DNA of 64,000 nucleotides, taken from NCBI GenBank assembly GCA_002428415.1, contig DIWI01000088.1, forward strand, positions 1 to 64,000, in the 5' to 3' direction. Position 1 is the first letter of the stretch; each line of letters begins with the position of its first letter. The notes below the pieces were generated by a model, which was not told the DNA's origin, did not search any database, and saw only the letters and a program-made list of their open reading frames with translations. The translations under genes were made by a program, and so were the position numbers. Shown here piece after piece: positions 8,570-15,473 of the stretch. This DNA comes from Clostridiaceae bacterium UBA6110. Lineage in GTDB: Bacteria; Bacillota; Clostridia; Clostridiales; Clostridiaceae.

Positions 8570-8631
8570 CAGACGGACCATTAGCATAGATGCCCTTCCA
8601 TGAGCGGAAGGGACAGAGGCCTCATTGTATT
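8552..8631 (+). promoter_or_regulatory. Antiterminator helix of the aromatic attenuator
   Basis: AATACGATGAGG (8552-8563, end of the leader peptide) pairs with CCTCATTGTATT (8620-8631): 12 pairs, 11 Watson-Crick and one G-U. This uses 8 of the 12 bases in the left arm of the 8616-8646 hairpin, so the two folds exclude each other. A small 7-bp hairpin (CCCTTCC/GGAAGGG, 8593-8612) lies in the enclosed loop. Confidence 0.75.
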
Positions 8632-8646
8632 ATGCAATGGGGCCTC
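8616..8646 (+). terminator. Attenuator (conditional terminator) hairpin
   Basis: GAGGCCTCATTG (8616-8627) pairs with CAATGGGGCCTC (8635-8646) through 12 bp with one G-U, loop of 7. It is followed by GTGCATTTTATC, a modest T tract. It lies between the leader peptide and the first genes of the operon. Confidence 0.72.
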
Positions 8647-8678
8647 GTGCATTTTATCTGGGAAAAGGAGGAAACTGC

Positions 8679-8828
8679 ATGGCAGAAGGTATATGGCATT
8701 TTTCAACAGATAACAGGAAGGTAACGTCCGCCTTTTTTGGCTATGCGTTTTCAAGAGGAATTTACAAGCCACCAAGGACTTTTGACCATAAACTGGTGTT
8801 GGCGAACATTAAAAATGACGAAGAATAA
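8679..8828 (+). CDS. 49-aa small protein at the head of the aromatic operon, unknown
   Basis: ATG 8679 follows AAAAGGAGG with good spacing, one of the best ribosome sites in the window, directly after the attenuator hairpin. The 49-residue product begins MAEGIWHFSTDNRK and is again rich in aromatics (about nine of Phe, Tyr and Trp) and basic residues. It ends 12 bases before DAHP synthase, so it is cotranscribed and possibly coupled. It could be a small regulatory protein, a second leader, or a cofactor of DAHP synthase. No family recognised. Confidence 0.6.
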   Translation: MAEGIWHFSTDNRKVTSAFFGYAFSRGIYKPPRTFDHKLVLANIKNDEE

Positions 8829-8840
8829 GGGGAGATAGAA

Positions 8841-9854
8841 ATGGTATTGATATTAAAGCAGGGAACAAGCCTAGAGGACATAAACGCGATGGTTGAGGAA
8901 TTCAATGACATGGGCTTCCGTGTGGGAGTAACCAACGGCATAGGCTGCTCCATACTTGGCCTCATCGGAGACACCAAGTCACTTGATCTAGGAGCTTTGG
9001 AGCTCATGGACCATGTTGAGAAGGTCCTTAGGGTACAGGAGCCATACAAGCTTGCAAACAGGAAGTTCCATCCGGAGTCGACCATAGTTGACGTTGACGG
9101 GGTGAAGATAGGCGGCGGGCATTTCGCGGTAATAGCTGGGCCATGCTCAGTTGAAAGTGAAAGTCAGATCATATCAGTCGCAAGGTCGGTAAAGGCTTCT
9201 GGAGCCAGGATGCTAAGAGGCGGAGCCTACAAGCCAAGGACCTCTCCTTACTCCTTCCAGGGACTTGAAGTTGAGGGGCTGGACCTTCTCCTTAAGGCCA
9301 AGGCTGAAACAGGACTTCCCATAGTAAGCGAGCTCATGTCCCCGAAGCTATGCGAGATCTTCGAGGAAAAGGTAGATGTCATCCAGATAGGAGCAAGGAA
9401 TATGCAGAACTTCGACCTTCTAAAGGAAGTCGGTAAGATGTCAAGGCCTGTTGTATTAAAGAGAGGCCTTTCCAACAGCTACGAGGAATGGGTCATGTCC
9501 GCAGAGTACATCATGGCCGGAGGAAACAACAATGTCATCCTTTGTGAAAGAGGAATAAGGACCTTCGAGAACTATACGAGAAACACTTTGGATATAAGCG
9601 CCATTCCAGCAATAAAGAAGATGAGCCACCTGCCAATCATCGTCGACCCTTCCCATGCCGGAGGCATGAGCTGGATGGTTGAATCCCTTGCACTGGCAGC
9701 GATAGCTGCAGGAGCTGACGGACTCATGATCGAGGTTCACAATGATCCTCAGCATGCGCTTTCAGACGGACAGCAGAGCCTCAATCCCAAGCAGTTCGAC
9801 GATTTCATGAAGAAGTCATTCCCTTTGGTACAGGCTTTCCATCCGGGAATGTAG
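8841..9854 (+). CDS. aroF: 3-deoxy-7-phosphoheptulonate (DAHP) synthase, type I-beta with N-terminal regulatory domain
   Basis: Condenses phosphoenolpyruvate and erythrose-4-phosphate, the entry step to chorismate. Residues 1-70 form a ferredoxin-like regulatory domain as in the Thermotoga type enzyme, which gives Phe/Tyr feedback in that family. The catalytic barrel carries GPCSVES, KPRTSPYSFQG and VDPSHAGG (metal His and substrate residues). The 337-residue length matches that class. ATG follows GGGGAGAT. First enzyme of an operon with aroB, aroC, pheA and aroK, under the upstream attenuator, so enzyme and transcription both appear controlled by aromatic amino acids. Confidence 0.95.
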   Translation: MVLILKQGTSLEDINAMVEEFNDMGFRVGVTNGIGCSILGLIGDTKSLDLGALELMDHVEKVLRVQEPYKLANRKFHPESTIVDVDGVKIGGGHFAVIAGPCSVESESQIISVARSVKASGARMLRGGAYKPRTSPYSFQGLEVEGLDLLLKAKAETGLPIVSELMSPKLCEIFEEKVDVIQIGARNMQNFDLLKEVGKMSRPVVLKRGLSNSYEEWVMSAEYIMAGGNNNVILCERGIRTFENYTRNTLDISAIPAIKKMSHLPIIVDPSHAGGMSWMVESLALAAIAAGADGLMIEVHNDPQHALSDGQQSLNPKQFDDFMKKSFPLVQAFHPGM

Positions 9855-9864
9855 GAGGTGCTCC

Positions 9865-10938
9865 TTGAAGACGCTAGAGGTTAGACTGCCAGGAAAAGAA
9901 TACAGGATTGAAATAGGCTCCGGTATCCTTGACACTGCCGGCAAGACGGTAAGGTCTGTTGCAAGAGGCAGGAAGGCAGCGGTCATAACAGACTCGAATG
10001 TTGATGCCATCTATGGGGACAGGGTATGGAAAAGCCTAAAGGAATCAGGCTTTGACTGCTTTACGGTCGTAGTATCCCCGGGAGAAGGCAGCAAGTCAAT
10101 GGAGGTATACTCAGAGGTTTGCGAGAGGCTTCTTGATGGAGGCCTTACCAGGAAGGACATCATCGTCGCCCTTGGTGGCGGAGTTGTAGGCGACCTTGCA
10201 GGCTTCGCAGCTGCCACAGTGCTTCGCGGTGTGGATTTCGTGCAGGTTCCGACTACTCTGCTTTCACAGGTGGACAGCTCGGTTGGCGGAAAGGTAGCTA
10301 TAAACCTGAACGCAGGAAAGAACCTTGCAGGTGCCTTCCATCAGCCGAAGGTGGTTATAATAGATACAGATTGCCTCGATACTCTTCCTGATAGGGTGTT
10401 CTCTGATGGAATGGCAGAGGTCATAAAGTATGGTGCCATAGAAGATGCGGATCTTTTCAGGCGACTTTCAGCATTAGACGGCAGAGCCGGCATAATGTCG
10501 GAGATAGAGGATGTCATTTATACCTGCGTTGACATTAAGAGAAGGATAGTCGAAGGAGACGAAAAGGATGAAGGCGGCAGGATGGTCCTGAACTTCGGGC
10601 ACACACTTGGCCATGCCTACGAAAAATCCGGAGGATACTCAAGATATACCCATGGCGAGGCGGTGGCTGCAGGCATGGTGAAGATAGCCAAAATCGGAGA
10701 AGAGATCGGAATAACCAGGAAAGGCTGCACTGATGAAATAAGAGACCTTATAAGGACCTACGGCCTGCCTGATTCCATTGAAATCGGACTTGAAGATTAC
10801 GCCCAGGCTGTCGGTGTTGACAAGAAGGCGGAGGGCAGTGAGATAAACCTGATATTCATTGAGGATATCGGAAAGGCAGTCATAAGGAAAATGGACACAG
10901 GAAGGCTCATGGAGCTCATTGGGAGGGTTGAAGCATGA
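9865..10938 (+). CDS. aroB: 3-dehydroquinate synthase
   Basis: NAD- and zinc-dependent conversion of DAHP to 3-dehydroquinate. The 357-residue protein has the NAD loop ALGGGVVGDLAGF near residue 95, the following VPTTLLSQVDSSVGGK stretch, and the metal-binding NFGHTLGHAYE near residue 240. It uses a TTG start at 9865, 6 bases after AGGAGG. It lies 10 bases after aroF and overlaps aroC by 4 bases. Confidence 0.95.
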   Translation: MKTLEVRLPGKEYRIEIGSGILDTAGKTVRSVARGRKAAVITDSNVDAIYGDRVWKSLKESGFDCFTVVVSPGEGSKSMEVYSEVCERLLDGGLTRKDIIVALGGGVVGDLAGFAAATVLRGVDFVQVPTTLLSQVDSSVGGKVAINLNAGKNLAGAFHQPKVVIIDTDCLDTLPDRVFSDGMAEVIKYGAIEDADLFRRLSALDGRAGIMSEIEDVIYTCVDIKRRIVEGDEKDEGGRMVLNFGHTLGHAYEKSGGYSRYTHGEAVAAGMVKIAKIGEEIGITRKGCTDEIRDLIRTYGLPDSIEIGLEDYAQAVGVDKKAEGSEINLIFIEDIGKAVIRKMDTGRLMELIGRVEA

Positions 10939-11987
10939 AGCATATGATATTCGGTGAGAGCCACGGCCCTGCAATAGGAGTTGTGCTGGAGGGCGTGAAG
11001 AGCGGTCTTGTCATGGACATGGAGTTCATAACCAGGGAAATGGACAGGAGAAAGCCTGGTCAGAACGACCTGTCTACACCCAGAAAGGAAGCTGACTCTG
11101 TCAAGGTCCTTTCAGGGGTATTCGAGGGCAGGGCCACAGGAACGCCTCTGTGTGGAATCATAGAGAACAGCGATACCCGTTCACGGGACTATGAAGCAAT
11201 GAAGGTCCTTGCAAGACCCGGTCATGCCGATTACTCAGGCTTTGTCAGGTATCAGGGCTTCAATGACCACAGAGGCAGCGGCCATTTCTCAGGAAGGATA
11301 ACGGCACCACTTGTATTTGCAGGAGCTGTCGCAAAGCTTATGCTGAAGGAGTCAGGAGTCACCGTCAGGGCAAGGATCAGGGAGATCGCTGGGATCGAAG
11401 ACGTACCATCAAGGCTCACAGAAGCAGACCCGTCGATCCTTGACGGAGTCGCAGACAAGGGATTTCCAGTAGTAGACGATGCACAAGGCGAGCTCATGAA
11501 GGAAGCAATAAGGAAAGCTAAAGATGAGCATGACTCAGTCGGAGGAATAATCGAGTGCGTCATAGACGGCCTTCCTGCAGGAAAAGGCACGCCGGGCAGG
11601 GACAGCGTTGAAAGCATCCTTTCACTCAATATGTTTGCAGTACCGGCAGTCAAGGGAATTGAATTCGGTACCGGATTCGGCATGGCCACTATGAAGGGGA
11701 GCCAGGCTAACGATCAGTTCCAGTGCAGGGATGGCAAAGTTGTCACTACCACAAACAACAACGGTGGAATCAATGGAGGAATAACCAACGGCATGCCAGT
11801 GGTCTTCTCAGTTGTAATAAAGCCTACTTCATCCATAGGTCTGCCTCAAAAGACAATGAACATGAAGACTTTGGAGGACTCGGAAATTGCCATTGAAGGA
11901 AGGCACGACCCATGCATAGTGCACAGGGCCGTACCGGTTATCGAGGCAGCAGCGGCGCTTGCAATCTGCGAGGTACTGGGACTTTAG
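10935..11987 (+). CDS. aroC: Chorismate synthase
   Basis: Converts 5-enolpyruvylshikimate-3-phosphate to chorismate using reduced FMN. GESHGPAIG starts at residue 7 and the central GSGHFSGRITAPLVFAGA motif is intact. At 350 residues it is slightly short: the GESHG motif normally lies about ten residues further in, so the N terminus is trimmed. ATG 10935 overlaps the aroB stop. aroA, aroD and aroE, needed between aroB and aroC, are not in this window. Confidence 0.94.
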   Translation: MKHMIFGESHGPAIGVVLEGVKSGLVMDMEFITREMDRRKPGQNDLSTPRKEADSVKVLSGVFEGRATGTPLCGIIENSDTRSRDYEAMKVLARPGHADYSGFVRYQGFNDHRGSGHFSGRITAPLVFAGAVAKLMLKESGVTVRARIREIAGIEDVPSRLTEADPSILDGVADKGFPVVDDAQGELMKEAIRKAKDEHDSVGGIIECVIDGLPAGKGTPGRDSVESILSLNMFAVPAVKGIEFGTGFGMATMKGSQANDQFQCRDGKVVTTTNNNGGINGGITNGMPVVFSVVIKPTSSIGLPQKTMNMKTLEDSEIAIEGRHDPCIVHRAVPVIEAAAALAICEVLGL

Positions 11988-11999
11988 GAGGTGGATGCA

Positions 12000-13157
12000 T
12001 TGGATGAACTTAAGGCTATGCGAAGTGAAATAGACGAGATAGATGAAAAGCTTCTTGATCTGTATGCAAGACGAATTGATGTCGCAAAGAGGATAGGTGA
12101 ATACAAGAAGGCACGGGGAATGCAGGTATTCGACCCTGAAAGGGAGAAGCTGCTGCTTGAGGAGAAGATAGAGAAGGTAAAAGGAACAGGACTTGAATCC
12201 GGGGCAACCAGATTCTTTGAGCTTCTCATGAGCCACAGCAGGCATGAACAGCACCTGCTCATGGGACCTGGTGTACATCCGGATTACAATGCATACAAGG
12301 CTGCCATGGAAGCCATGCGTGACGAGATACCTGACCCTTCCGTGGTTTATCAGGGACAGCCGGGAGCTTACGGCGAGGAAGCATGCATAAGCTTCTTCGG
12401 AGAAGCTGCAAGGAAATCCAACGTTACAACCTTCGAGGATGTGTTCAAAGCTTTGGACAGTGGCGATGCAGACTACGGAGTACTGCCTATAGAGAACAAC
12501 TCGACAGGATCCATAGTCCAGGTATTCGACCTTATGTCAAAATACAACTGCTACATGGTGGGTGAAAAGACCATAAGGATAGGACACTGCCTCATGGCAC
12601 CTGAGGGTGCAGCCTTTGATACTATCACTGACGTCTATTCCCATGAGCAGGGCTTTCTCCAGTCGGAGGGCTTCTTGGCGAAGCATCCTGCCTGGCGGCG
12701 CAACATCATGGAAAACACGGCAGAGAGCGCAAAGAAGGTATCCGAATCGAAGGATGTCAGTAAGGCAGCAATAGCAAGCAGGCGGGCAGCTGAGTTATAC
12801 GGGCTCTCCATACTTGCAGAAGGGATAAATTCCAACGAGCACAACCACACCAGGTTCGTGATAGTCTCGAAGGCCATGGAAGCAAGGAAGGGCAGCGACA
12901 AGATAAGCGTCATGTTCACCTTAAGGCATGAGGTCGGAAGCCTCCACAGGATGCTATCCTGCTTTACCTCAAGGGGCCTGAACCTCCTTAAGATCGAATC
13001 CAGACCTGTCGCAGGAAAGGGCTGGGAATACAGGTTCTTTACTGATTTCACAGGCAGCCTTGCCTACGGGAACATGGATGATGTGGTTGCAGAGCTTATC
13101 GAGAACAGCGAAAGCTTCAGGATACTCGGAAGCTATAAAGCCGACGGGGGTGCCTGA
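12000..13157 (+). CDS. pheA: Bifunctional chorismate mutase / prephenate dehydratase (P-protein)
   Basis: 385 residues in three parts. An AroQ-type chorismate mutase helical domain spans about residues 1-85. Prephenate dehydratase spans about 105-290 with the NHTRF motif. A C-terminal ACT domain contains ESRP, the Phe-binding signature for feedback control. It leads chorismate to phenylpyruvate. The TTG at 12000 is preferred over GTG 11991, since AGGAGGTGG (11986-11994) covers the GTG and is 5 bases from the TTG. Being the terminal branch gene, it suggests phenylalanine is the main output of this operon. Confidence 0.93.
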   Translation: MDELKAMRSEIDEIDEKLLDLYARRIDVAKRIGEYKKARGMQVFDPEREKLLLEEKIEKVKGTGLESGATRFFELLMSHSRHEQHLLMGPGVHPDYNAYKAAMEAMRDEIPDPSVVYQGQPGAYGEEACISFFGEAARKSNVTTFEDVFKALDSGDADYGVLPIENNSTGSIVQVFDLMSKYNCYMVGEKTIRIGHCLMAPEGAAFDTITDVYSHEQGFLQSEGFLAKHPAWRRNIMENTAESAKKVSESKDVSKAAIASRRAAELYGLSILAEGINSNEHNHTRFVIVSKAMEARKGSDKISVMFTLRHEVGSLHRMLSCFTSRGLNLLKIESRPVAGKGWEYRFFTDFTGSLAYGNMDDVVAELIENSESFRILGSYKADGGA

Positions 13158-13162
13158 AAAAT

Positions 13163-13657
13163 ATGAACATCATACTCATAGGCATGCCCGGCAGCGGGAA
13201 GACAACTATCGGCAGAAGACTTGCACAAGCTCTATATATGGACTTTCTTGACCTGGACTGCCTGATTGAGGAAGAGACAGGACAGAGCATAACAGACATA
13301 TTCAGGGAATCTGGAGAAGGCTATTTCAGGGACCTGGAGGAAGAAGCCTGCAGGAAGGCGTCGCTTCTTGAGAACACTGTAATTTCAACTGGCGGCGGTG
13401 CTGTATTGAGACAGGGTGGAATAACACTTCTCAAGGGCACAGGGAAGGTAGTATTTCTTGATACTCCGGTAGATACGATACTGAAGAGGACAGATTTCTC
13501 AGGAAGGCCGCTTTTAAAGGATGATGCCGGCCGCATCAGGAGGCTTTATGAGGAAAGGATTTCCATTTACAGAAGCTATGCCGACATAGTCCTGGATAAT
13601 TCTGGCAGTCCGGACGAAACCTTGAAGAAAGCTGTCAATATTCTTGACAGGGTATGA
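13163..13657 (+). CDS. aroK: Shikimate kinase
   Basis: ATP-dependent phosphorylation of shikimate. 164 residues with P-loop GMPGSGKT at residues 7-14, the DLD shikimate-binding site near 32, GGGAV near 77 and the lid arginine region TDFSGRPLL. It lies 5 bases after pheA as the last gene of the aromatic operon. The -35 box of the next promoter (13644) lies inside its last codons. Confidence 0.94.
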   Translation: MNIILIGMPGSGKTTIGRRLAQALYMDFLDLDCLIEEETGQSITDIFRESGEGYFRDLEEEACRKASLLENTVISTGGGAVLRQGGITLLKGTGKVVFLDTPVDTILKRTDFSGRPLLKDDAGRIRRLYEERISIYRSYADIVLDNSGSPDETLKKAVNILDRV

Positions 13658-13673
13658 ACAATTTGTATATAAT
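13644..13673 (+). promoter_or_regulatory. Promoter of the met operon
   Basis: TTGACA (13644-13649) and TATAAT (13668-13673), 18-base spacer, starting inside the 3' end of aroK and about 38 bases before the riboswitch. Confidence 0.75.
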
Positions 13674-13710
13674 CTTGTAAAAACATATACTTGACGCGGA
13701 CATATGTCTG

Positions 13711-13805
13711 CTTATCGAGAGCGATGGAGGGAACTGGCCCTGTGAAATCCGGCAACCTGCCTTAAGGCGTGGTGCCAAATCCAGCGGTTATGGCCGGGAG
13801 ATGAG
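13711..13805 (+). promoter_or_regulatory. SAM-I (S-box) riboswitch
   Basis: Contains the S-box core GATGGAGGGAACTGGCCC, then TGAAATCCGGCAACC and the GGTGCCAAATCC segment, closed by a P1 helix CTTATC/GATGAG. In this class SAM binding favours the downstream terminator, lowering metF-metH expression when SAM is plentiful. Confidence 0.95.
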
Positions 13806-13818
13806 AATGTCGTGATTT

Positions 13819-13847
13819 AACTCTGCCAACAGGCGGAGTTTTTTTAT
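13819..13847 (+). terminator. Riboswitch-controlled terminator
   Basis: AACTCTGCC / GGCGGAGTT stem with 4-base loop and a run of seven or more T residues. It is the expression platform of the SAM riboswitch. Confidence 0.92.
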
Positions 13848-13887
13848 AATCGCATTAAGTGTCAGACAAAAGGGGAGATGGAAACAA

Positions 13888-14787
13888 ATGAAAATAAGGG
13901 ACATGCTTGGAAAAGGAAACACTACGGTGTCTTTCGAAATATTTCCGCCAAAAACCACATATCCAATGGAGACCATATTCGAGACACTTGAAAAGCTGAG
14001 GGGACTTTCCCCCGATTTCATATCCGTCACCTATGGTGCCGGCGGATCATCGCAGGGGCATACGGTCGAAATAGCCTCAAGGGTGAAAAAGGATTTCGGG
14101 ATCGAATCCATAGCTCATCTTACCTGTGTGACCTCGACGAAGGACACCATCAGGGAGATGCTTCAGAATATAAAGGACAGCGGAATTGAGAATATCCTTG
14201 CCTTAAGAGGTGACATTCCTGATTCCTTCATGCAGGACAAGAACTGGAAGCCTGAATACAAATATGCCTATGAGCTTATCGATGAAATCAGGGATTTCGG
14301 CGGATTTTCAATAGGTGCGGCATGCTATCCTGAGGGACATGTTGAGACAAGGAACAAGGTTGATGACCTGAAGTATCTTAAGCAGAAGGTTGACCACGGA
14401 GTTGATTTCCTTGTCACCCAGCTTTTCTTCGACAATGAGCTCTTCTACCAGTTCAGGGAAAAGATGGACCTTGTGGGCATCGAGAAGCCTGTAATCGCGG
14501 GAATACTTCCCGTGCTTAACATCAACCAGGTCAAGAGGATCCAGGAGATATCAGGCTGCAACATGCCTCCTAAATTCCTGAGGATACTTGACAGGTATGA
14601 GCATGACCCGAAATCACTGCAGGAAGCGGGAATAGCATATGCAGTTGACCAGATTGTCGACCTTCTTTCCTTTGGAATCGATGGAGTACATATATACACC
14701 ATGAACAAGCCGGAACCGACAAGAAGGATAATGGAGAGCATATCTACAGTAAGATATTCCAGCATCAAGAAGGAAGCTTCAAGATGA
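13888..14787 (+). CDS. metF: 5,10-methylenetetrahydrofolate reductase
   Basis: 299-residue flavoprotein barrel that makes 5-methyltetrahydrofolate for methionine synthase. SFEIFPPKT near residue 12, VTYGAGGS near 48, LALRGD near 108 and QLFFDNELFYQF near 175 fit the family. ATG follows AGGGGAGAT. It overlaps the next gene by 4 bases and is controlled by the upstream SAM riboswitch. In some anaerobes a MetF also serves acetogenesis, but the context here is methionine synthesis. Confidence 0.93.
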   Translation: MKIRDMLGKGNTTVSFEIFPPKTTYPMETIFETLEKLRGLSPDFISVTYGAGGSSQGHTVEIASRVKKDFGIESIAHLTCVTSTKDTIREMLQNIKDSGIENILALRGDIPDSFMQDKNWKPEYKYAYELIDEIRDFGGFSIGAACYPEGHVETRNKVDDLKYLKQKVDHGVDFLVTQLFFDNELFYQFREKMDLVGIEKPVIAGILPVLNINQVKRIQEISGCNMPPKFLRILDRYEHDPKSLQEAGIAYAVDQIVDLLSFGIDGVHIYTMNKPEPTRRIMESISTVRYSSIKKEASR

Positions 14788-15473
14788 TAGCGGACCTAAG
14801 GGAAGCGGCGAGGTATCTCGGATACGGCTCGAATCTCCCTGACGAGAAGACAATGGGTGAGATGCTTGAGATAACAGAAGAGCTTGAAGCATCAGCGAAG
14901 GGTAAATGGACCTACGGGAGCTACGACCTTGAATTTTCCGAGGATAGCATTAGGCTTACCGGAACAGGAATTGAGCTCACCGGCAGGAATATAAGAAGGA
15001 TACTGGCAAATGCTAAGACAGCCTATGTCATGGCATGTACCATAGGACCACAGGCTGAACGCATCATCCAGCTTAAGAAGCTTCAGTCCGCCACATCAGG
15101 GATGATTGCCGATGCCTGCGCATCAGCTCTTGTGGAGGGATATGCAGACCTTTGCCAGAAGGAGATAGAGGGAAACCTCAAGCCGAACCAGACCTTAACC
15201 TTCAGGTTCGCACCAGGCTACGGGGATTTGCCTCTTGACACGAACAAGGCTATCCTTGAGGAACTGAAGGCAGAAAAAAGGATAGGGATACATCTGACTG
15301 ATACCATGCTGATGACTCCAAGAAAATCAATTGTCGCCATACTTGGGATACTTGATGGAGAAGCTGAAAAGGGAAATGACCATAGCTGCGGCAATGAAAG
15401 CTGCGATGACTGCAGCCTGAAGGACGACTGCACGTCAAGAAGACAAGGGAGTGCTACGAATGAACAAACTTGA
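14784..15473 (+). CDS. Stand-alone methionine synthase activation-domain protein
   Basis: 229 residues resembling the C-terminal activation domain of cobalamin-dependent methionine synthase, which binds SAM for reductive remethylation of oxidised cob(II)alamin. AYVMACTIG (about residue 78) and RFAPGYGDLPL with the following helix are family-typical. The C-terminal tail is Cys-rich (CGNESCDDCSLKDDC, about residues 200-217), which could hold an Fe-S cluster or bind metal. It is encoded between metF and a MetH that lacks this domain, overlapping both, so it is probably the missing module supplied in trans. Confidence 0.85.
   Translation: MIADLREAARYLGYGSNLPDEKTMGEMLEITEELEASAKGKWTYGSYDLEFSEDSIRLTGTGIELTGRNIRRILANAKTAYVMACTIGPQAERIIQLKKLQSATSGMIADACASALVEGYADLCQKEIEGNLKPNQTLTFRFAPGYGDLPLDTNKAILEELKAEKRIGIHLTDTMLMTPRKSIVAILGILDGEAEKGNDHSCGNESCDDCSLKDDCTSRRQGSATNEQT

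Noticed and set aside
8400..8840. T-box riboswitch before the aromatic operon
   Set aside because: No T-box core sequence (AGGGTGGNACCGCG type) and no long specifier stem; the leader peptide model fits better.
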